This document shows, piece after piece, positions 1 to 5,664 of a stretch of DNA of 5,768 nucleotides; position 1 is the stretch's first letter; the number at the start of each line of letters is the position of its first letter. The DNA comes from an uncultured beta proteobacterium. Lineage in GTDB: Bacteria; Pseudomonadota; Gammaproteobacteria; Burkholderiales; Rhodocyclaceae. The stretch is from contig CAIYYE010000353.1 of assembly GCA_903930395.1 (NCBI GenBank), positions 1 through 5,768 on the forward strand, read 5' to 3'. Made by a program: the position numbers and the translations under genes. The notes under the pieces are model-generated. The model did not search any database and was not told where the DNA came from. It saw only the letters and a list, made by a program, of their open reading frames with translations.

Positions 1-21
1 ATGCCGGGACTCGCAGGAATT

Positions 22-684
22 TCAACGACGCTCGGCTTTGTGATTACGTAGCAGGTCAGCCAGCCCGTTCCAGACGACTTTTTCGTAGCGGACCGGGTTG
101 GCGTCGAACATCGCGGCATCCCGCTCGGTTATCGTCACCATGAGGAGATAGCCCTGCCTTCCCTGCTCGAAGGAAAGGGCAAACAGGGCATGCGCCGCTT
201 TTTCCGGCCCGGCTTTTCCATCCGGCACCCCGCTACCGCTCATCCGGTAGCAAACCGTGCTGGCCCCCTCGATGGACGAGGATGGACACTCGAATTTGAT
301 GGCGCGACCGGCAAAACCGGCTTGTCTTATCGTCCCCTCCGCCAAGCCCTCAGCCGTCAAACCAGGATTTCCGGATTGCAGCCGCAAAAGTCTGGTCACC
401 GAACTCTGATAGCTCACCAGCGCCGATTCGCCGAGCGCCAAAGTAAACATCACCTCACCCGCGACCCGGTTCTGTTCCGGCTGACTCGTCACGACCGGCC
501 CCTTGTTGCGCGAAAAATCGTAGGGGCCATCGACAAAATCAGGCACTGACACCATCAACCGCATCCCGTTTTCACCCGTATCCATGACCGCCTCCTTGCG
601 CGGTGGTGGCGGCGGATCTGCTGCCAGCGCGTTGAGGCTGGTGAGCATGGCGACTACCGCCAGAATTTTTGCGATCGATTTCAT
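22..684 (-). CDS. Secreted/periplasmic protein of unknown function (220 aa)
   Basis: I do not recognise this family. The N-terminus is a typical Sec signal peptide: MKSIAK, a hydrophobic core at residues 7-20, and a probable signal peptidase I site after ALA (residues 19-21), leaving a mature protein that starts ADPPPPP. The product is therefore probably periplasmic or secreted. There is no lipobox cysteine and no second membrane segment. The mature part has two cysteines (C133 and C145) that could form a disulfide, a short run of five prolines at residues 24-28, and a C-terminal charged tail (NHKAERR). The ATG at 684 is chosen because it starts the signal peptide; a weak GGGAAG ribosome site lies a few bases upstream. 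An overlapping upstream ATG is in another frame and stops at once. The gene lies downstream of cysB on the same strand with a 102-base gap, so a link to sulfur metabolism is possible but unsupported. Confidence 0.75.
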   Translation of the reverse strand: MKSIAKILAVVAMLTSLNALAADPPPPPRKEAVMDTGENGMRLMVSVPDFVDGPYDFSRNKGPVVTSQPEQNRVAGEVMFTLALGESALVSYQSSVTRLLRLQSGNPGLTAEGLAEGTIRQAGFAGRAIKFECPSSSIEGASTVCYRMSGSGVPDGKAGPEKAAHALFALSFEQGRQGYLLMVTITERDAAMFDANPVRYEKVVWNGLADLLRNHKAERR

Positions 685-786
685 GGGGCTTCCCGATTCA
701 TGTTTTTGCCATCATAGCGCAGGTTTTCATGGCCTCGGACCGCTCATCCACGGCCTGTAGATCAAGACCTTTGCCGCTTGTCCGTC
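685..786 (-). promoter_or_regulatory. Short intergenic region, weak candidate promoter for the secreted-protein gene
   Basis: This gap separates the cysB stop codon from the secreted-protein start. On the minus strand, TATGAT (711-716) resembles a -10 box (5 of 6 to TATAAT) about 26 bases before the ATG, but no good -35 box stands 16-18 bases upstream. I see no stem followed by a T-run, so there is no clear intrinsic terminator after cysB and readthrough from cysB is possible. Confidence 0.2.
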
Positions 787-1728
787 CTACAACTGGTACT
801 CGTCGCCACCGCCCTGCATGGCCATTTCGACCACCCGTTTGGACAGATGCGGCGCGAACAGGGAGATCAGGTCGTAGTCGTAGCGCCGCAGATAGGTGCC
901 GCGACGCAAGGCGAGTCGGGTGGTATTGGATTCAAACAGGTGCGCCGCATCGAGCGCCACCAGCCCCGTGTCGCGCTGCGCATCGAAGGCCAGCGCCGAA
1001 ATGATGCCCAGCCCGAGGCCAAGGCTGACGTAGGTCTTGATCACGTCGGCATCGAGGGCGGTGAGCGCGACATTGGGCTGGGTGCCGATCCGCTCGAACG
1101 CGCGGTTTATCCGGGAACGGCCGGTGAAGGCCGTGTCGTAGGTAATCAGCGGCCACTTCGCCAGTTCATTGAGCGCCAGCGGCTGTGATTTGAGAATCGG
1201 GTGGCCTTCCGGCGCAATCACGCAGTGCGTCCACTGACGCACCGGCAGGGTGATCAGTTGCGGATAGAGGTCGAGCGACTCGGTAGCGATGCCGATGTCA
1301 GCCTCGCCGGCCATCACCCATTCGGCAATCTGGATCGGGCTACCCTGGTGCATTTCGAGTTTGACGTCGGGATGCCGGGTCACGAAATCGCGGACCACCA
1401 GCGGCAAGGCATAACGCGCCTGGGTATGCGTCGCTGCCAGAACCAGCCTGCCACTATCGCCGGTGGCGAACTCGCTGCTTGCCCGTTTGAGGTTATCCGC
1501 CTCACGCAGGATACGTTCGGCAATCGCCAGCACCGCCTTGCCGGGTTCGGTTACCCCGGTAAAGCGCTTGCCGCTACGCTCGAAGATGGAGATCCCGAGC
1601 TCATCTTCGAGCAGCTTGACCTGCTTGGAAATCCCCGGCTGCGAGGTATAGAGCGACTCCGCCGCCTCGGAGACATTGAGCCCCTGGCGCTGGATTTCGA
1701 CGATGTAGCGTAGTTGCTGGAGTTTCAT
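787..1728 (-). CDS. cysB: LysR-type transcriptional regulator CysB
   Basis: This is the master activator of sulfate assimilation genes, a cytoplasmic DNA-binding protein of 313 aa (E. coli CysB is 324 aa). The N-terminus MKLQQLRYIV and the helix-turn-helix around residues 18-40, with SLYTSQPGISKQVKLLEDEL, are near-identical to the enteric protein. The effector domain carries the CysB/Cbl signature ATHTQARYALP (residues 99-109). The sulfate/effector-contacting residues known from the enteric CysB structure are present at the same numbers: T100, T102, Q103, T149 (IATES) and T202 (FTGRS). Other conserved blocks are MHQGSPIQIA, DADVIKTYVSLGLG and the C-terminal YDLISLFAPHLS. In enterics, CysB is activated by N-acetylserine/O-acetylserine and antagonised by sulfide or thiosulfate; applying that here is inference. 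The gene is divergent from the permease-cysI-DUF934-cysH operon, the usual placement for a LysR regulator and its target. The enteric paralogue Cbl is the alternative, but the position beside cysI/cysH favours CysB. Confidence 0.95.
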   Translation of the reverse strand: MKLQQLRYIVEIQRQGLNVSEAAESLYTSQPGISKQVKLLEDELGISIFERSGKRFTGVTEPGKAVLAIAERILREADNLKRASSEFATGDSGRLVLAATHTQARYALPLVVRDFVTRHPDVKLEMHQGSPIQIAEWVMAGEADIGIATESLDLYPQLITLPVRQWTHCVIAPEGHPILKSQPLALNELAKWPLITYDTAFTGRSRINRAFERIGTQPNVALTALDADVIKTYVSLGLGLGIISALAFDAQRDTGLVALDAAHLFESNTTRLALRRGTYLRRYDYDLISLFAPHLSKRVVEMAMQGGGDEYQL

Positions 1729-1809
1729 GGCCCACTTAATAACCTAACGATATAACAATCTAACTCAATATTCTTTTTGATTCAATTGGCCGCTGTTAAC
1801 ATGCGCGCC
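1729..1809. promoter_or_regulatory. Divergent cysB / cys-operon promoter and probable CysB operator region
   Basis: This is the only strongly AT-rich stretch in the left part of the window: by my count 1731-1785 is about 27% GC, against GC-rich genes on both sides. It must hold the promoters for cysB (leftward) and for the four-gene operon (rightward). For cysB, a weak pair TTGAAT / TAGATT with 17-base spacing can be read on the minus strand (about 1757-1785). For the operon, TATAAC at 1751-1756 could be a -10 box without a recognisable -35, which would fit an activator-dependent promoter. The core CTAAC occurs twice exactly 16 bases apart (1744-1748 and 1760-1764) inside an imperfect 16-base tandem. 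CysB sites are known to be degenerate and AT-rich, so assigning an operator here rests on inference from position and composition. Confidence 0.5.
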
Positions 1810-2586
1810 ATGGATTATCTTTATACCCTTTCCGGCTTTGCGGTCGGCGCCATTGTTGGACTGACCGGCGTTGGCGGCGGCTCGCTGATGACGCCGCTGC
1901 TTGTCCTGGTCTTTGGCGTCCCGCCGGCGACAGCGGTAGGCACCGACCTGCTCTACGCCGCCCTGACCAAGGCCGGCGGCACGGTGGCGCATGGCCGCAA
2001 GGGGCACATCGACTGGGCCATCACGGGTCGGCTGGCGCTGGGCAGCATTCCGGCCGCCGCCGTGACCCTCTGGGTCCTGTCGCAGATGCCCAAGGGCAGC
2101 AATGTGATCGGCCAGGTCATTTCGCACGGCCTCGGCTTCGCGCTCATGCTGACAGCCATCGCCATCCTCTTCGGCCGCAAGCTGCGCGACTACGCCAGCA
2201 AGCACGAAGACGCGCCCCTGCGCCAATGCTGCCTGGGCAAGATTACCGTGACGGTCGGCGCCATCCTCGGCGTGCTCGTCACCATTTCTTCGGTCGGCGC
2301 CGGGGCGCTGGGCGTTGCCGCGCTGTTTTTCCTCTACCCAAAACTTTCGCCGGTGCGCATTGTCGGATCGGATGTCGCCCACGCTGTACCACTGACGCTG
2401 GTCGCCGGCCTTGGTCACTGGATGTTGGGCGGCGTCGATTGGACCCTGCTCGGCAGCCTGCTGCTCGGCTCACTGCCCGGCATCTGGCTGGGCACCCAAG
2501 TTTCCGCCAAGGTGCCGGAGCACATCCTGCGCCGCATCCTGGCTGCCATGCTGGTGCTGATCGGCACCAAGCTGGTTTTTGCCTGA
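1810..2586 (+). CDS. TauE/SafE-family membrane permease, probably for sulfate or sulfite
   Basis: A polytopic inner-membrane protein of 258 aa, typical in length for the TauE/SafE (formerly DUF81) family. Hydrophobic segments occur around residues 5-20, 28-50, 70-90, 103-122, 145-175, 190-206, 212-230 and 240-257. The family's internal duplication is visible: GLTGVGGGSLMTPLL (17-31) with AVGTD (42-46) in the first half, and SVGAGALGVAALFF (161-174) with IVGSD (184-188) in the second. The charged loop around residues 123-140 separates the halves. Members move sulfur oxyanions or organosulfonates; substrate and direction here are not determined by sequence. First place in a sulfate-reduction operon suggests sulfate uptake, or release of excess sulfite. 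I choose ATG 1810 because the protein then begins MDYLYTLSGF just before the first membrane helix. ATG 1801 and TTG 1777 are in-frame alternatives, and none has a clear ribosome site. Confidence 0.88.
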   Translation: MDYLYTLSGFAVGAIVGLTGVGGGSLMTPLLVLVFGVPPATAVGTDLLYAALTKAGGTVAHGRKGHIDWAITGRLALGSIPAAAVTLWVLSQMPKGSNVIGQVISHGLGFALMLTAIAILFGRKLRDYASKHEDAPLRQCCLGKITVTVGAILGVLVTISSVGAGALGVAALFFLYPKLSPVRIVGSDVAHAVPLTLVAGLGHWMLGGVDWTLLGSLLLGSLPGIWLGTQVSAKVPEHILRRILAAMLVLIGTKLVFA

Positions 2587-2607
2587 CGTTTAACCGAAGG
2601 ACGTTTC

Positions 2608-4299
2608 ATGTACAAATACGATGCTATCGACCGCCAGCTGATCAATGAGCGCGTCGACCAGTTCCGCGATCAGGTCCGCCGCTGGAAAGCCGGCGAACTG
2701 AGCGACGACGAATTCCGCCCGCTGCGTCTGCAGAACGGCCTTTACATCCAGCGCCATGCGCCGATGTTCCGCATTGCCGTGCCTTACGCCATGCTCAGTT
2801 CGGCGCAACTGCGCCGGCTCGGCGAGGTCGCCAGCAAGTATGACCGCGGTTACGGCCATTTCACGACGCGCCACAACCTGCAACTGAACTGGCCGAAGAT
2901 CGAGGATGTGCCGGAAATTCTCGCCGAGCTGGCCGAAGTCGAGATGCATGCCATCCAGACCTCGGGCAACTGCCTGCGCAACATCACCACCGACCAGTTC
3001 GCCGGCGTCGCCGCCGATGAAGTGATCGACCCCCGCCCGCTGGCCGAGATCCTCCGCCAATGGACCACCTTCCACCCGGAATTCGCCTTCCTGCCGCGCA
3101 AGTTCAAGATCGCCATTACCGGCACGCAGGAAGACCGTGCCGTGACGTGGTTCCACGACATCGGCCTGCAGTTGCATGTGCAGAATGGCGAAACCGGATT
3201 CCGCGTCATCGTCGGCGGCGGCCTGGGCCGCACCCCGATCCGTGGTCAGGTGGTGCGTGAATTCCTGCCCTGGCAGCACATCCTGACGTATTGCGAAGCC
3301 ATCCTCCGCGTCTACAACCGCCAGGGCCGCCGCGACAATGCCTACAAGGCGCGCATCAAGATTCTCGTCCAGGCGCTCGGCGTCGAAGCCTTCGCCCAGT
3401 TGGTCGAAGACGAATGGGCGCACGGCAAGGACGGCCCGGCGACCATCACGCAAGCCGAATTCGACCGCGTTTCCGCCCACTTCACTGCCCCTGCCTATAG
3501 CGCCGAAAGCGTCAGCAATGCGGCACTGGAAGCGCAACTGACCGCCAACAAGGCCTTCAGCCAGTGGGTCGCGCGCAGCACCCACCCGCACAAGGTGCCG
3601 GGCTACACGGCCGTCACCCTGTCGCTGAAAAAGCCCGGTATCGCGCCGGGCGACATCACCTCAGAGCAGATGGCCACGGTGGCCGATCTGGCCGACCAGT
3701 ACAGCTTTGGCGAACTGCGCATCAGCCACGAGCAGAACATCATCCTCGCCGACGTCAAGCTGACCGATCTCCACGCCCTCTGGCAAAAAGCAAAAGCGGC
3801 CGGCCTGGCGACGCCGAACACCGGCCTCCTGACCGGCATCATCTGCTGCCCGGGCGGCGATTTCTGCGACCTCGCCAATGCCAAGTCCATCCCCATCGCC
3901 AAGGCCATCCAGGCCCGCTTCGACGATCTCGACTACCTTTTCGACATCGGCGAAATCGACCTCAACATCTCGGGCTGCATGAATGCCTGCGGCCACCACC
4001 ACGTCGGCCACATCGGCGTGCTCGGCGTGGACAAGAACGATTCCGAGTTCTACCAGGTGACACTGGGCGGCCGTCAGGGCAATGACGCCAAACTCGGCAA
4101 GGTCATCGGCCCGTCCTTCGCGGCCGATGAAATGCCCGACGTCGTCGACAAGATCATCAAGGTGTATATCGAAAGCCGTCACGCCGACGAGCGTTTCCTC
4201 GACACCTTCGATCGCATCGGTATCGACCCGTTCAAGAACCGCGTTTATGAAGGTCGCGCCCACGGCAAGGCCAAGGCAGCACAAAAGGAGGCCGCATAA
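2608..4299 (+). CDS. cysI: Assimilatory sulfite reductase, siroheme/[4Fe-4S] hemoprotein subunit
   Basis: Reduces sulfite to sulfide with six electrons in the cytoplasm, the last reduction before cysteine synthesis. The 563-aa protein has the two-repeat nitrite/sulfite reductase fold: a ferredoxin-like half near residues 47-110 (GYGHFTTRHNLQL at 81-93), a first siroheme-binding domain (SGNCLRNITT, 119-128; FLPRKFKIAITG, 161-172), a second ferredoxin-like half near 330-400, and the cluster domain. The cluster and siroheme ligands are all present: C414 and C420 (CPGGDFC) and C457 and C461 (CMNAC). Sulfite-contacting basic residues known from E. coli SiRHP have likely counterparts in R88, R124, K165 and K167. 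A good ribosome site (AAGGA, 2597-2601) lies six bases before the ATG, which fixes the start. It is 21 bases after the permease gene. No cysJ flavoprotein is present, so the electron donor is not visible here. A nitrite reductase is the alternative, but cysH and cysB beside it argue for sulfite. Confidence 0.95.
   Translation: MYKYDAIDRQLINERVDQFRDQVRRWKAGELSDDEFRPLRLQNGLYIQRHAPMFRIAVPYAMLSSAQLRRLGEVASKYDRGYGHFTTRHNLQLNWPKIEDVPEILAELAEVEMHAIQTSGNCLRNITTDQFAGVAADEVIDPRPLAEILRQWTTFHPEFAFLPRKFKIAITGTQEDRAVTWFHDIGLQLHVQNGETGFRVIVGGGLGRTPIRGQVVREFLPWQHILTYCEAILRVYNRQGRRDNAYKARIKILVQALGVEAFAQLVEDEWAHGKDGPATITQAEFDRVSAHFTAPAYSAESVSNAALEAQLTANKAFSQWVARSTHPHKVPGYTAVTLSLKKPGIAPGDITSEQMATVADLADQYSFGELRISHEQNIILADVKLTDLHALWQKAKAAGLATPNTGLLTGIICCPGGDFCDLANAKSIPIAKAIQARFDDLDYLFDIGEIDLNISGCMNACGHHHVGHIGVLGVDKNDSEFYQVTLGGRQGNDAKLGKVIGPSFAADEMPDVVDKIIKVYIESRHADERFLDTFDRIGIDPFKNRVYEGRAHGKAKAAQKEAA
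4283..4291 (+). promoter_or_regulatory. Strong ribosome binding site for the DUF934 gene inside the cysI 3' end
   Basis: AAAAGGAGG lies within the last codons of cysI, seven bases before the ATG at 4299. It is an almost full-length anti-16S match and the strongest in this operon. Together with the TAATG stop/start overlap it fixes the DUF934 start and suggests both coupled and independent initiation, so the protein may be needed at least in equal amount to CysI. Confidence 0.8.
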
Positions 4300-4808
4300 T
4301 GGCGCAACTGATCAAACTGGGTGCAGCCGCGACGGATAACTGGCAAACGCTTGAAATCGCCGAAGGCGAAACCCCGGAAACCGTCGCCCTGCCGACCGGT
4401 GACGTCATCTTCCCGCTCGCCGTCTGGCAGGCGCGCAAGGCTGAAATCATCTCCTGCCACAAACGCATCGGCTTGCTCCTGCAACCCGACGAGCGCGTCG
4501 AGGATGTCGCGGCCGATCTCGACTACTTCATCGTCATTGCCGTCAATTTCCCGAAATTCGTCGATGGCCGCGGCTATTCGACGGCCAGCCTGCTCCGCCA
4601 GCGTTACCATTACCAGGGCGAATTGCGCGCCGTTGGCGATGTCCTGCACGACCAGTTGTTCTTCTATCAGCGTGTCGGCTTCGACAGCTACGCCCTGAAG
4701 GATGGCAAGAACCTGGTGCACGCCATCGAAGCCGGCTTCAAGCCGTTCAGCGATGCCTACCAGACTTCGACCACCCAGCCGCAACCCCACTTCCGCCGCC
4801 GCGCCTGA
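4299..4808 (+). CDS. DUF934 protein, CysI-associated, function unproven
   Basis: A 169-aa soluble protein of the DUF934 family (COG3749, often labelled 'probably involved in sulfite reduction'). The family signature fills the C-terminal half: FPKFVDGRGYSTASLLRQRY (84-103), then GELRAVGDVLHDQLFFYQRV (107-126) and GFDSYAL. The N-terminal 80 residues are less conserved, with a predicted alternating strand/helix pattern. There is one cysteine (C53), and no cluster motif, flavin motif or membrane segment, so the 'oxidoreductase' label is not supported by visible catalytic residues. Its start overlaps the cysI stop by one base (TAATG), and cysH follows after eight bases. Known conservation of this gene beside cysI in proteobacteria suggests an accessory role for sulfite reductase: assembly, electron delivery or substrate hand-over from CysH. 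Those roles are inference. The ATG is certain from the strong upstream ribosome site. Confidence 0.9.
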   Translation: MAQLIKLGAAATDNWQTLEIAEGETPETVALPTGDVIFPLAVWQARKAEIISCHKRIGLLLQPDERVEDVAADLDYFIVIAVNFPKFVDGRGYSTASLLRQRYHYQGELRAVGDVLHDQLFFYQRVGFDSYALKDGKNLVHAIEAGFKPFSDAYQTSTTQPQPHFRRRA

Positions 4809-4816
4809 CCATCACC

Positions 4817-5536
4817 ATGTCCCCCAGCCTGCTCAACATCACGCCCGAACTGGCCGCCAGCGTCGCCACCAAGACCCTGGCCGTCCAGGCCGTGCTCGCT
4901 GACATCGCCGCCCACTGGTCAAGCGCCGCCTTTGCTAACAGCCTGGGTGCCGAAGACATGGTGCTCACCGACCTCATCGTCAAGGCCAAGCTGCCGATTG
5001 AAATCTTCAGCCTTGATACCGGCCGCCTGCCGCTTGAGACCTACGACCTGATGGAAGCCCTGCGCAAACATTACGGCCTCAAGCTGAAAATCTATTTCCC
5101 GCAGGCCGAAGAGGTCGAATCCTTCGTGCGCAATCACGGCATCAACGGCTTCTACGACTCCGTCACCCTGCGCAAGGCCTGCTGCTACGCCCGCAAGGTC
5201 GAGCCGCTCAAGCGCGCCCTGGCCGGCAAACGCGCCTGGATCACCGGCCTCCGTGCCCAGCAAGCCGCCACGCGAACCGGCCTGCCGATCCGCGAATACG
5301 ATGAAGGCAACGGCCTGGAGAAATTCAACCCGCTCACGGACTGGAGCGAGAAGGAAATCTGGACCTACATCAAGCAGAACGGCGTGCCCTATAACGCCCT
5401 GCACGACAAGTTCTACCCCAGCATCGGCTGCGCCCCCTGCACCCGCGCCATTTCACCGGGCGAAGACGTCCGCGCCGGGAGGTGGTGGTGGGAAAATCCG
5501 GAAACCAAGGAGTGCGGGTTGCATGTGAAGGGCTGA
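4817..5536 (+). CDS. cysH: Assimilatory adenylylsulfate (APS) reductase, [4Fe-4S] type
   Basis: Reduces activated sulfate (APS) to sulfite and AMP using thioredoxin or glutaredoxin as electron donor; the sulfite feeds CysI. The 239-aa protein has the PP-loop adenylyl-binding fold, with NSLGAEDMVL (41-50) as the pyrophosphate-binding loop and FSLDTGRLPLETY (64-76). It carries the cysteine set of bacterial APS reductases: C122-C123 (ACCYARKVEPLKRAL) with C205 and C208 (GCAPCTR) for the [4Fe-4S] cluster, and the C-terminal catalytic C233 (KECGLH). The cluster cysteines separate it from the enteric PAPS reductase that lacks them, so APS is the predicted substrate and no APS kinase should be required. 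The start lies eight bases after the DUF934 stop without a strong ribosome site, which suggests translational coupling. No clear plus-strand terminator follows. The last 100 bases recur inverted at the right end of the window. Confidence 0.95.
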   Translation: MSPSLLNITPELAASVATKTLAVQAVLADIAAHWSSAAFANSLGAEDMVLTDLIVKAKLPIEIFSLDTGRLPLETYDLMEALRKHYGLKLKIYFPQAEEVESFVRNHGINGFYDSVTLRKACCYARKVEPLKRALAGKRAWITGLRAQQAATRTGLPIREYDEGNGLEKFNPLTDWSEKEIWTYIKQNGVPYNALHDKFYPSIGCAPCTRAISPGEDVRAGRWWWENPETKECGLHVKG

Positions 5537-5540
5537 AACT
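5437..5540 (+). repeat. Left arm of a perfect 104-bp inverted repeat (cysH 3' end)
   Basis: Base by base, 5437-5540 equals the reverse complement of 5665-5768 (paired coordinates sum to 11205). The arm covers codon 207 onward of cysH, its TGA stop, and four further bases (AACT). Identity breaks at 5541. The left limit is set only by the window end, so the repeat may be longer. Confidence 0.97.
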
Positions 5541-5556
5541 ACGCAAAGACTCACAA

Positions 5557-5578
5557 AACCATCGATTTCCAGATGGTT
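5557..5578. other. Weak hairpin after cysH
   Basis: AACCATC and GATGGTT form a perfect 7-bp stem around an 8-base loop, 20 bases after the cysH stop. On the plus strand no T-run follows, so it is at best a 3'-end-protecting hairpin. On the minus strand it ends in a run of four Ts and could act as a weak back-up to the terminator just upstream on that strand. Confidence 0.35.
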
Positions 5579-5584
5579 ATACGC

Positions 5585-5614
5585 AAGAAAAAGGACCCTG
5601 AGAAATCAGAGTCC
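5585..5614 (-). terminator. Intrinsic terminator for leftward transcription
   Basis: Read on the minus strand, GGACTCTGA, a TTTC loop and TCAGGGTCC form a 9-bp stem with one G-U wobble, followed directly by TTTTTCTT. On the plus strand the same wobble position becomes a C-A mismatch and only a poor T-tract (ATTTACTT) follows. The element is therefore built for minus-strand RNA. It begins 54 bases beyond the stop codon of the inverted cysH tail, a normal distance for a gene's own terminator. It would also shield cysH from antisense readthrough. Confidence 0.75.
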
Positions 5615-5664
5615 ATTTACTTGTGCCAGACGACAGGAAGGAGAGATCTTTTGAATCGTGGTGC

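Larger units (their letters stand above)
5541..5664. other. 124-base spacer between the inverted repeat arms
   Basis: A non-coding stretch, AT-richer than the genes around it. It holds a weak hairpin near cysH, a good minus-strand terminator, a short direct repeat (TACGCAA at 5540-5546 and 5580-5586), and an AAGGAG element at 5638-5643. The last lies seven bases before a TTG (5651) and would be a good plus-strand ribosome site. No open reading frame of useful length lies wholly in the spacer. Confidence 0.7.

Noticed and set aside
1201..1713. Plus-strand frame (170 codons) opposite cysB
   Set aside because: CysB on the minus strand is conserved throughout; this frame has no family features.
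1777..1809. TTG start for the permease giving 11 extra residues
   Set aside because: It lies inside the AT-rich promoter region without a ribosome site, and the family-like N-terminus begins at ATG 1810.
1765..2418. Minus-strand frame (217 codons) opposite the permease
   Set aside because: Its protein is a low-complexity, charged, Q/R/A-rich sequence, whereas the plus strand gives a coherent membrane protein with the family repeats.
2590..3591. Long minus-strand open frame (333 codons) antisense to cysI
   Set aside because: It lies opposite a fully conserved cysI and its translation has no recognisable fold or motif; GC-rich codon bias produces such antisense frames.
3661..4284. Second minus-strand frame (207 codons) antisense to the cysI cluster domain
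   Set aside because: The plus strand encodes the conserved cysteine motifs here; the antisense product is a compositional shadow.
5593..5614. Plus-strand intrinsic terminator for cysH using the same hairpin
   Set aside because: On the plus strand the stem has a C-A mismatch and is followed by ATTTACTTG, not a T-run; it is at best weakly bidirectional.
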